Source of the DNA: CAVYVZ01 sp963772065
GTDB lineage: Bacteria; Acidobacteriota; Vicinamibacteria; Vicinamibacterales; UBA2999
Length of the DNA stretch: 64,000 bases
Assembly (NCBI GenBank): GCA_963772065.1
Contig: CAVYVZ010000008.1
Span: forward strand, 434,001-498,000
Direction: 5' to 3'
Positions within the stretch are counted from its first letter, which is position 1. Each line of letters opens with the position of its first letter. The notes under the pieces were generated by a model. The model had not been told where the DNA came from and did not search any database. It worked only from the letters and a program-made list of their open reading frames with translations. Shown in pieces: positions 1-7,244 of this stretch. The translations under genes and the position numbers were made by a program.

Positions 1-845
1 GAGCAGGTGGGTTCGCTGCCATGCCAGCGGCACGGAATGAAATTGCGGCAGCGTGGCTGCATAGTCGAGCGCCGCGGGATCCCGTGTGAGCAGCAAGTCA
101 ACACCCTCGTCCAGGAGATCCCGCGGGTCGCCGGGAGCGACCGAGAAATCGAATGGCCGGCAGATTGTCTCGAGCGAGGGTAATCACCGTCGCGGCTCTG
201 GCAACCGGCGTGTGACCTTCTGGTGCGATCCGAGCGGATCGTGTTCCGAGCGGCCACGGCGAATCGGCGACGGACTTGGCGATTGCCAGATCGGGATGCG
301 CAAGCGCCAGGGGCACGTCTACGCGTTGACTCCGCAAAGTGATCGCAAGGGCCCGGTCGCCGACAAGCGCGATCGATTGAACGAGACGACTCACGTGCGG
401 CCGCAGCTCGTCTGCCGATGCCGTCACGGGTCCAACTCGCCTGCACGTCAGCCGCCGTGACCGGCGCGCCGTCGGAGAACCGGGCGTTCTCCCGCAATGT
501 GACGATCCAGGTACGGCCGTTTGCGTCGAGCTGCCACGACGCTGCCAGGCCGGGACCCGCACGTCCATGGCAATCCGCTCGGACCAGCGTCTCGTAGAGC
601 TGACGGAACAGCAATCGCTCGCTCTCGTTCGACGGGTGGGGGGCGTTCGACGGATCGATTCGGTCACTGAGGGCAACGGTCGAAACCGGTTCGCCCGGTT
701 CAGCGATCAGCGCACAGTCGGCGGATCCGGCCTGGGGACGCACCGCCGACGCCGCCGGGGTGACACGCGGGCTGCACGCCCAAGTCATCGCCTGAAGGCA
801 CACGATGAACCCGAACGCGGCACATCCCCGGACTCTCAGCTTCAC
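1..845 (-). CDS. ABC transporter solute-binding lipoprotein, family 5 (partial, frameshifted)
   Basis: The upstream two thirds of a periplasmic peptide/solute-binding protein (SBP_bac_5 type), which would feed a dipeptide- or nickel-type ABC importer; the gene runs off the left edge. From a GTG at 845 the frame reads a lipoprotein signal ending in TWAC (lipobox Cys about residue 26), then the family hallmarks LLFRQLYETLVRAD and SDGAPVTAADVQASW. The frame must change near 420 (to SADELRPHVSRLVQSIALVG) and again near 180 (to DPRDLLDEGVDLLLTRDP) to stay family-like. No permease or ATPase gene is visible here. The family call is fairly sure. Whether the frameshifts are real decay or assembly error cannot be told from one sequence. 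Confidence 0.6.
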   Translation of the reverse strand, partial: MKLRVRGCAAFGFIVCLQAMTWACSPRVTPAASAVRPQAGSADCALIAEPGEPVSTVALSDRIDPSNAPHPSNESERLLFRQLYETLVRADCHGRAGPGLAASWQLDANGRTWIVTLRENARFSDGAPVTAADVQASWTRDGIGRRAAAARESSRSIDRACRRPGPCDHFAESTRRRAPGACASRSGNRQVRRRFAVAARNTIRSDRTRRSHAGCQSRDGDYPRSRQSAGHSISRSLPATRGISWTRVLTCCSHGIPRRSTMQPRCRNFIPCRWHGSEPTC

Positions 846-903
846 GTCTTTCGCCCATGATAGTGCGAAGCTAAAATGGGTGGCGGCGACAAGGGTGACG
901 AAG

Positions 904-1662
904 ATGCTCAAAAAGGCAATCGTAGGTCTTGCCACCGGCGCACTGCTCTCGACGTCGTCGACTGCGACGGCTCAAGTCCGGGGAGAAGGGCCTACTCCTT
1001 CGGAAGGCGCATGTTTCTACCGGGACGCCAACTACCGAGGCCAGTACTTCTGCGTCGCGGCCGGTGACGAGCTGAGTACCATGCCGTCGGGCGCGAACGA
1101 CCGCGTGTCCTCGATCAGACTCTTCGGCAGAGCGGAGGTCACGGTCTTCGAGGATGTGCGGTTCCGGGGGGAATCGCTGCGATTCGATTCCGACGTGCGT
1201 GACCTGCAGAGCGAAAACTTCAACGACGCGATCTCGTCCATCCAGGTCGAGCGCAAATCGTTTGGCGGCCGCCGCGGTCGCGGCAACCAACAATCATCCG
1301 GTTCGCAGGGGAGTCCGGAGCTGATCGTTCGGCGCGCGTATCAAGACATCCTCGAACGGGATCCCGATCCGGCTGGCATGCGCACCTACCGCAGCCACAT
1401 CATCGATGACGGGTGGACCGAGCAGGATGTCCGCGACGCCCTCCGGAAGAGTCCCGAGTACCGGGAAAAGACCACCATGACGCGGGCGAAAGCGGAAGAG
1501 ATCGTCCGACAGGCGTATCTCTCCGTGCTCAAGCGGGAACCGGACCCGGCGAGCCAGCGTTACGTGAACAACGTAATGCGCGACAAGTGGACACAGCAGG
1601 ACGTGGAACGCGAGCTCCGCAAGAGTCCTGAATACCGCAGCAGAAAGCCCTCGGACTTCTAA
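904..1662 (+). CDS. Exported beta/gamma-crystallin-like protein with two DUF4214-like repeats
   Basis: A secreted protein of about 252 aa. A signal peptide (MLKKAIVGLATGALLS, cleavage near TATAQ) is followed by a Cys-flanked crystallin/peptidase-inhibitor-I36-like domain with the pattern CFYRDANYRGQYFC and a second half VFEDVRFRGESLRF. The C-terminal half has two tandem helical repeats of about 55 aa, each with a Y-x4-R-x-PDPA core and ending LRKSPEYR; these resemble DUF4214. ATG 904 was chosen because it begins a good signal peptide; GTG 895 is in frame too. The last 16 codons form one copy of a DNA direct repeat also found at 2653-2706. Domain calls are by pattern; function is unknown, perhaps envelope or matrix binding. 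Confidence 0.65.
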   Translation: MLKKAIVGLATGALLSTSSTATAQVRGEGPTPSEGACFYRDANYRGQYFCVAAGDELSTMPSGANDRVSSIRLFGRAEVTVFEDVRFRGESLRFDSDVRDLQSENFNDAISSIQVERKSFGGRRGRGNQQSSGSQGSPELIVRRAYQDILERDPDPAGMRTYRSHIIDDGWTEQDVRDALRKSPEYREKTTMTRAKAEEIVRQAYLSVLKREPDPASQRYVNNVMRDKWTQQDVERELRKSPEYRSRKPSDF

Positions 1663-1667
1663 CCAAG
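1614..1667 (+). repeat. 54-bp direct repeat, copy 1
   Basis: Positions 1614-1667 match 2653-2706 at 52 of 54 bases; the mismatches are at 1622/2661 and 1662/2701. This copy encodes the C-terminus LRKSPEYRSRKPSDF and stop of the crystallin/DUF4214-like gene. The two copies lie 1039 bp apart and bracket the tail-tube cassette. Confidence 0.9.
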
Positions 1668-1733
1668 CGAGTTGGGGCGAGGGGACAGCGAGCGAGTAAC
1701 ATATCGGCGTTTTCCCCGATCCAGGAGCGCCGC

Positions 1734-2183
1734 ATGTCTGTTGTTCGTAACGATCCGTATTCCGCACTCAATTTCCACGTGGTCATCGCCGGGGTGTTCG
1801 ATGATGGCCAGGCGATCCGTGGTTCGTTCGCCGAGGTGTCCGGACTGGATGTCGAAATTTCGCCGATCGAGTACCGGAATGGCTCGGAGGACATCACCGT
1901 CCGCAAGATACCGGGCCTGAAGAAGTTCTCCAACATCATCCTCAAGCGGGGTGTAATCGGCGACCTTGCCTTCTGGACGTGGATCAAGTCGGTGCTCGAC
2001 GGGAACGTGCAGCGCGCCGACGGCACGATTACGCTGCTCGACGAGAGTCGCCAGGCAGTGATGCAGTGGAGATTCCGCCGCGCGTGGCCGTGCCGCTGGA
2101 CCGGCCCGACGCTGAACGCGAAGAACAATGAGGTCGCGATCGAAACGCTCGAGATCTGTCATGAAGGACTTGACGTCGAGTAG
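1734..2183 (+). CDS. Phage-type tail tube protein (gp19-like)
   Basis: A 149-aa protein of the T4 gp19-like tail tube family, the inner-tube subunit of contractile phage tails and extracellular contractile injection systems. Family features are an N-terminal DPYSALNFHVVI strand, FAEVSGLDVEISPIEYRNG in the middle, the IPGLKKFSNIILKRG segment, WIKSVLDG, and a C-terminal EVAIETLEICHEGL. Length fits the family. AGGAG about 8 bases upstream of ATG 1734 supports the start. No sheath, baseplate, spike or ATPase genes are nearby, so this is an orphan tube gene; it shares its cassette only with the following small gene. The family call is strong; its role without the rest of a tail is unknown. Confidence 0.85.
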   Translation: MSVVRNDPYSALNFHVVIAGVFDDGQAIRGSFAEVSGLDVEISPIEYRNGSEDITVRKIPGLKKFSNIILKRGVIGDLAFWTWIKSVLDGNVQRADGTITLLDESRQAVMQWRFRRAWPCRWTGPTLNAKNNEVAIETLEICHEGLDVE

Positions 2184-2195
2184 CGAAGGCGCGCG

Positions 2196-2648
2196 ATGAT
2201 GGCCCGTCGACCTACATCACGCAAAGCTGCTCCACGCAAGAGGCCAGCCGCTGGCCCGCCTCCGCGCTCGGTGCCTTCCGGGTTCCGGTCCGCGGAGGTC
2301 GTGCTCGATGTCGAAGTCGAGCGCGATCGGGTGCACCTCATCCTGACAAATTGCGGCGACGCCGTGGCGACCGAGATCCACGTCGAGTTTTCGCGCGCGC
2401 TCATCGGCATCGGCGGCTCGCTCGGCGTCTCTGGTTTGCCGGTCTTCAAACACCTGGGCGTGCTCCGGCCCGGACGCGCGCTACGTATCTTCTGGGACGC
2501 TGCTCCCACGCTGCTCGCGCGCCGCGGTGAAACCGCTCCATTCGTCGCGACCGTCTCGTGGAACGAGCGGTTGCGCCCCCGCCAGCGCGCCGAGTATCAC
2601 CACGATCTGTCGATCTACCAGCAATGGCCCGAGTGTCTCGAACCGTAA
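2196..2648 (+). CDS. Hypothetical protein, possible Ig/CARDB-like beta domain
   Basis: A 150-aa protein starting 12 bp after the tail-tube gene, so probably co-transcribed with it. The first 30 residues are rich in Arg, Lys and Pro. The rest reads as alternating beta strands with a CARDB-like pattern (VHLILTNCGDAVATEIHVEF, then LGVLRPGRALRIFW and VATVSWN). There is no signal peptide or transmembrane segment. The gene ends 4 bp before repeat copy 2. I do not recognise a specific family; a structural partner of the tube protein is possible but not shown. Confidence 0.5.
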   Translation: MMARRPTSRKAAPRKRPAAGPPPRSVPSGFRSAEVVLDVEVERDRVHLILTNCGDAVATEIHVEFSRALIGIGGSLGVSGLPVFKHLGVLRPGRALRIFWDAAPTLLARRGETAPFVATVSWNERLRPRQRAEYHHDLSIYQQWPECLEP

Positions 2649-2652
2649 AAGG

Positions 2653-2706
2653 GCTCCGCACGAGTCCTGAATACCGCAGCAGAAAGCCCTCGGACTTCTA
2701 GCCAAG
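2653..2706 (+). repeat. 54-bp direct repeat, copy 2
   Basis: Second copy of the repeat at 1614-1667. Read on the + strand it encodes LRTSPEYRSRKPSDF and a TAG stop, the end of a DUF4214-like repeat without the rest of the gene. It also supplies the stop codon of the convergent sixA-like gene at 2698-2700. It looks like a leftover 3' end, from a deleted tandem paralogue or from insertion of the cassette between two copies. Confidence 0.9.
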
Positions 2707-3192
2707 GTCCTTCGGCCGCCAGAGCGCCACCAGCGTCCCACCGGTCGACGCCTTGAGATCGCGCCAGCGATCGATCGGCAGCACGATCTGCGCAAGGGCG
2801 GCGGTCGGCATGTCGGGGTGCTCGCCGGTCAGCCCGGCGATGATCCCCTCGAGACCGGGATTGTGGCCAACGATCATCACCGTCTCGGCTTTTGTGTCGG
2901 GTACCGTTTGCAGCACCGCGACGATGCTGTCGGGGCTGGCCAGGTAAAGGCGCGGGTCGAACAGTATCTTTCCTGCGTAGCGGGCCGCTTCTGCAACGGC
3001 CTCGGCCGTCAGACGCGCTCGGACGGCGTCGGAGCTGATGATGACGTCGGGCGACAGCCTGATCTCACGAACGAGATCGCCCATCCGCGGCGCATCGCGG
3101 CGACCACGCTGGTTCAGCGTCCGCTGATGGTCATCGAGCCCCGGATCGGCCCAGCTCGATTTGGCGTGTCTGAGAAGCAGAAGGGTCTTCAA
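2698..3192 (-). CDS. sixA: Phosphohistidine phosphatase, SixA family
   Basis: A 164-aa histidine phosphatase of the short SixA type, which removes phosphate from phosphohistidine on HPt or similar proteins in the cytoplasm. The catalytic RHG-type motif is LLLRHAKSSW at the N-terminus (His 9), and the second catalytic His is in VMIVGHNPGLE. Length matches SixA. The start is TTG at 3192: translation from there begins exactly at the family N-terminus (MKTLLLLRHAK), and no ATG lies nearby. The start is 9 bp after the stop of the upstream exported gene, suggesting one transcript. The stop codon lies in the 54-bp repeat. Several phosphorelay proteins occur further along, but no link is shown. Confidence 0.85.
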   Translation of the reverse strand: MKTLLLLRHAKSSWADPGLDDHQRTLNQRGRRDAPRMGDLVREIRLSPDVIISSDAVRARLTAEAVAEAARYAGKILFDPRLYLASPDSIVAVLQTVPDTKAETVMIVGHNPGLEGIIAGLTGEHPDMPTAALAQIVLPIDRWRDLKASTGGTLVALWRPKDLG

Positions 3193-3201
3193 CCGAAGCG
3201 C

Positions 3202-4194
3202 CTACTTCGGCGTCTTTTTCGCCGACGCGTCGGAAGTTTTCTTTTCCTGGGCACGGTGGCCACGCAGAATGCCTTCGAGTCCATAGTTGGCCTCGTGACA
3301 TGCGTATTCGTAGATCTCGCCCTCGCTCCGCCGCGTGGGCAATTCAATCGTCCATGGACGAGTGAATACGGTGGGGTCGTCTACCGTCACCTGATACATG
3401 AGAATGTCAGGCGCAGTACGCCGGAAGCGCTCCACCAGGCGCAGGTTCTCGGCCGATCCGCGGTAATTCGTCTTCTCGCTGAAATTCGTGGTCTCGACGA
3501 CGAGCGAGTCGCCTTCCCAGCGTCCAACTGAATCGCCCATCCAGAAACGGAGAGAAGCCGGTGGGTGCGGTCGGCCGTTCAGCGGGATGATCCGCGCGTC
3601 GTGGATCATCTCGGCCAGGATCACCACGTGGTCACGCGTCTGGAAGATTTGATAGTGGCCGTTGTACACCTGCGGAAGCATCACGGTCGGCAGACCGCGC
3701 GTAATGCATCGCTCCCACAGATTTCGGTCCTCCGGGTTGTCAGCGGGACCGCGCGCCTTCCGGGCTTCGGCGAGCGCGCTCTGTCGCTGCTGCGCCTGCG
3801 GCGTCAGCGACGGCACGCGGCCGTCGGATGGATCGATGATGAGCGCCGTACGCCGCGTCGGCACGACCCGCGTTCCGCTGTCCCACCAGAAGTCGTTGTA
3901 GGCGCGCCCGACGTCCACTTCAGCGCCGCCATCCCGCCGATCACGGTTCGTGCGCTCGAGCGTCCGCCGCTCGAAGTCCGCCGCTTCCTCTTCGGTGAAG
4001 AATTCCTTTCCGGCGAGGTCGATGGGCCGCTCGAGTGGCGTAATCGTCGCCGTCGACCACACGCCCTGAAGGTCTGGGTGATTCCACGGCGTCCGTGGAA
4101 CACGCCACGTCTGGCCGGAGGCGAGACCCGGCTGCAACCCTGCGAGAGGCCCCAGCACGAGCAGAATCACCCACGCCGGTACGAAGCGAGCCAT
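3202..4194 (-). CDS. Exported conserved hypothetical protein of acidobacterial type
   Basis: A 330-aa secreted protein. A signal peptide (FVPAWVILLVLGPLAGLQPG) is followed by the conserved opening WNHPDLQGVWSTATITPLERP and later blocks typical of a large uncharacterised family in Acidobacteriota: WWDSGTRVVPTRRTALIIDP, WERCITRGLPTVMLP, RWEGDSLVVETTNFSEKT and CHEANYGLEGILRG. ATG 4194 was chosen because GAGGAG lies 6 bases upstream; a TTG at 4200 is in frame but poorly placed. The C-terminus is Lys-rich. Function is unknown. The sixA-like gene follows 9 bp downstream. Confidence 0.8.
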   Translation of the reverse strand: MARFVPAWVILLVLGPLAGLQPGLASGQTWRVPRTPWNHPDLQGVWSTATITPLERPIDLAGKEFFTEEEAADFERRTLERTNRDRRDGGAEVDVGRAYNDFWWDSGTRVVPTRRTALIIDPSDGRVPSLTPQAQQRQSALAEARKARGPADNPEDRNLWERCITRGLPTVMLPQVYNGHYQIFQTRDHVVILAEMIHDARIIPLNGRPHPPASLRFWMGDSVGRWEGDSLVVETTNFSEKTNYRGSAENLRLVERFRRTAPDILMYQVTVDDPTVFTRPWTIELPTRRSEGEIYEYACHEANYGLEGILRGHRAQEKKTSDASAKKTPK

Positions 4195-4250
4195 ACACAA
4201 CTCCTCAGCGAAACGCGGTGTTTCGGCCGACTATCCGGATGTGACGGTCG

Positions 4251-5951
4251 TCAGCCATCCGTGCGGATCATAGGATACGAGGGCAACCGTTCGAGACCCA
4301 CGAGCTTCCAGCCGTCAGCCTGTCGGCGGAAGTGCGTGCGGATTGGCTGCTTCCACGTCGGGTATGCAGGATTGTCCGCGGAAATCGACACTTCGATGAA
4401 GCTGCCGGCGGCGGTCGGCAGGCCGCTCGGCGCGTCGATCGTCGTCGTGGTGCTCTGCGTTTCGGAAAGCGGCGCGAGTCTGCCCCGTGGCGTTGTCGAA
4501 CAGCGCCCACGAGGCCCGGTAGGTCACCGCGCCCTTGGCCACGCCAGCCGCGACGGCCGCGTTCTCGAACGTCAACCGGTTGTTCGCATCCAGCCGAAGG
4601 GAGACGATGGGGTTCACCGCCGTCAGGTAGACGCTGGCAATCTTGTCGCGGCGCTTGATCAGCACGTCGCCAAGATGCTTCTCGGCAACGGGATCGCTGA
4701 ACTCGCCGGTGTGGACCGCGGCTCTGATCAAGTCGTCGGTGAACGCCACGCACCCGTCGCGCCGCCCAGAACGCGTCGTCATCACGCATCTCCACATAGG
4801 CCGGCGTCGGGATCTGAGGCCGCCACTTCCGGGGATCGAATCGATCGCCCTCGAACTTGCCGATCGACGGATATTCGACGTAATCGATCGTCTGCCACGG
4901 GCTCAGCGCAAAACCGAAGGAGAAGAAGCGCTTTCGCGTCGTGTCTCCCTGATAGAAGTGCTCGTAGCTGAGGTCCCATTCGTGCAGGTCGTTGTTGAGG
5001 CCGAAGGTCGAGCCGACGTCCTGCAGATAGTGCTTCACGACCGTGCGGCCATTCGACGTTGCCAGAGCGTCGAGCGTGTTTGCCGCCTTCCAATCCGTGA
5101 GGTTCGTCCACGCCCCGAAGACGCGCAATGCGCGGAGCTCGCGGCGATGCTCGTGCGGGACGATGTCGTTGGGATCGTCGGGACGAGTGCCGGAATAGAG
5201 GAAATTGCCCAGGATCTTGCCGGGGATCAGTCGGCCGGCGACGACGCGATAGGTGCCGTCCTGGCTTCCGCGCGACCCTTTCGAGGATGTGGTTGATATC
5301 GTCCGGAAGTGAACGGCGTCCGCGCGCCGGACGGACGACGCAGCGTCGCCTTCGGGTCGAATTCGACGCGCTTCGGATCGAACGTCGTCAGGAACGATTC
5401 GACCTGGTTGTAGCCAAACGCCCAGAAGATCTTGCTCGCGATCTCCACGACCGACGTCGCCCCTTCCGGAAAATACGGGGGATCGAACTGGAGGAACCAG
5501 GTCTCGCCTTTGCCATCCCGCGCCGTGAAGCCGGGGTGAACGCCCGACGTCTTTTCCCTGATCACCACCCACTTTGACGGGTCGGGCGGCGCGCCGACGT
5601 TGGGTCCGCGCACCAGCTCTTCGGCCGTGACCGTGGTCGTGCCGATCCGGTTCGTGAACCAGCTCGAATCCGGCACCTCGTCGATCGTGTTGATGTTCTG
5701 TGCGCGCGTGCCGGATGGCTTGTCGCCGGAGACGACGAACAGGTCGTAGATCTGCTCGTACAACTGCTGGACGAAATGGGGCTGCAGCGTTCGACGCATC
5801 CTGTGACTCAGGTTCGCGGGCAATCGGGTCGTCGTCATAGAAGCGCGGCGTCTGGGTCGAGACGACGCCGGCGAACAGGACGAGCGCGGCGGCGACCAGA
5901 ACAAGCGCCGACGCCGCGCAGGATGCGTGTCGTGAATGATGATGTCCGCAT
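4251..5951 (-). CDS. Exported protein with kinase-like D-x4-N motif (frameshifted)
   Basis: One gene of about 566 aa, read through at least four frame changes (near 5900, 5785, 5290, 4770 and 4485). It begins MRTSSFTTRILRG at ATG 5951, followed by a hydrophobic signal/anchor LVLVAAALVLFAGVVSTQ. The conserved core includes INTIDEVPDSSWFTNRIG, ETWFLQFDPPYFPEGATS, AWTNLTDWKAANTLDAL and HYLQDVGSTFGL; it ends near 4251 after GWKLVGLERLPSY. D-x4-N (DWKAAN) followed by D-x-G (QDVGS) recalls the catalytic and metal loops of HipA/CotH-like kinases, but I cannot place the ATP-binding lysine with confidence. At 4485 one surplus G in a GGGG run accounts for the break. It lies 11 bp after the Omp85-like gene, so they probably form an operon. 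Confidence 0.55.
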
Positions 5952-5962
5952 GAGAGGCAACC

Positions 5963-7174
5963 TCAGAAGACAGCGGAAGTCGCGACGACGAGGATCAGTC
6001 CGTCACTGCCCTTGGCCAACTCGACGCGGAGCGGCGTAAAGAAGGGGCCGTGAAAACGGAGTCCGAAGCCGTAGTCGTGCTTCATCCCGTCGAAGTCGAG
6101 ATCGGACCTGCGCGCGGTCACCTTTCCGGCGTCGAAAAACACCGCCGAGTCGAGATAGCGGCTCGCCATGATGCGCCACTCCCCCTGAAGCAGCAGGCTG
6201 TTGCGATCGCGGAACCGCAGGCTCGTATAGCCCCGCAGCGTCGAGCTGCCGCCGAGGGTGGGCAGCATGAAGAACGGGATCTGCTGATCGCTCTTGTCGA
6301 CCGTGGTGACGGCGCGTGCGCGGAAGGAGAAGGCCCAGGTTTCGCGCAGGACAGGAAAGTGCTGGATAAGCTCGTACTCGACCTGCTGGAAGCCGAACGC
6401 CTTGTCCCTGTCGTTGTAGTCGTGCCCGGTGATGCGGTAGTAGCCCCCCCGTCGCGAATAACCGGGTGAGGTGCGCCAGTCGAAGCCAACCGTGGCCTGC
6501 GTGTGCACGTAGGTGGGGTCGGCGCCAAGACCGGGCAGCGTCACCGGCGTAAACACAGTGTCGACCGACGGAAAGCGGCCGAGACCGGGTTCCTGCGACC
6601 ACCTCGTCCACTCGACGCCTCCTCGAAGCAGCACATTACGCCGGGTCGGCCGGAGGGTGAGGAGTCCAGACGCGTACGGACGCTTGAATCGGTAGCTCGT
6701 ACGGTCGTCTTTCGAGCTGTCGATCCCCAGCCCGTAGAAGCCGACTTGGGTCGCATCGCGCCAGCCGCCGAGCAAAGACAACTCGCCGCGGCGGTGGAAA
6801 AGGCGAGGGGCGACAAACTCGATCTCGGCGCGCTTGTAGTTGGACAGCGAATAGCTGCCCCGCACGTCCACGAAGTTGTACGAGCTCACGTGCTGCGCGT
6901 AGCCAGCGCCCAAGGCGAAGCCACCGCCCGAATACGCCGATTCGAAGAACGGGTGCAGGTGCTTGCCTTCGCCGGTCAGGATGCGCTCAATCCTGGCGGC
7001 CAGCCGCTCGCCCTTGGTCGGGACGTACGGGCGCAGTGCCTTGAGCTTTTCCGCTTGCGCCTGCTCGATGACGGCCTGCCGCGTCGTGGGCTCGGGCTGC
7101 TGCGCCAGTGCGACGCCCGCGGATCCCGTCAGTGCGACGAATATGAATAGACTCGACAACCCAAGACAGCGCAT
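5963..7174 (-). CDS. Omp85/BamA-type surface antigen barrel protein
   Basis: A 403-aa outer-membrane beta-barrel protein. A signal peptide (MRCLGLSSLFIFVALTGSAG, cleaved near ALAQQ) precedes a short soluble stretch without clear POTRA repeats and then a bacterial surface antigen (D15) barrel. The L6-loop hallmark appears as GGSSTLRGYTSLRFRDRN, followed by SAVFFDAGKV and the barrel end. ATG 7174 was chosen to open the signal peptide. This is much shorter than BamA or TamA, so it is more likely a patatin-associated or export-type Omp85 relative than the main assembly factor. The kinase-like exported gene follows 11 bp downstream and may be its partner. Confidence 0.75.
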   Translation of the reverse strand: MRCLGLSSLFIFVALTGSAGVALAQQPEPTTRQAVIEQAQAEKLKALRPYVPTKGERLAARIERILTGEGKHLHPFFESAYSGGGFALGAGYAQHVSSYNFVDVRGSYSLSNYKRAEIEFVAPRLFHRRGELSLLGGWRDATQVGFYGLGIDSSKDDRTSYRFKRPYASGLLTLRPTRRNVLLRGGVEWTRWSQEPGLGRFPSVDTVFTPVTLPGLGADPTYVHTQATVGFDWRTSPGYSRRGGYYRITGHDYNDRDKAFGFQQVEYELIQHFPVLRETWAFSFRARAVTTVDKSDQQIPFFMLPTLGGSSTLRGYTSLRFRDRNSLLLQGEWRIMASRYLDSAVFFDAGKVTARRSDLDFDGMKHDYGFGLRFHGPFFTPLRVELAKGSDGLILVVATSAVF

Positions 7175-7244
7175 GGATGACGTAGGTCCGAGTATACGTG
7201 CGCTCCCAGGTGTTATTCGACCACAGCCGCGCCGTTGATGCGGA

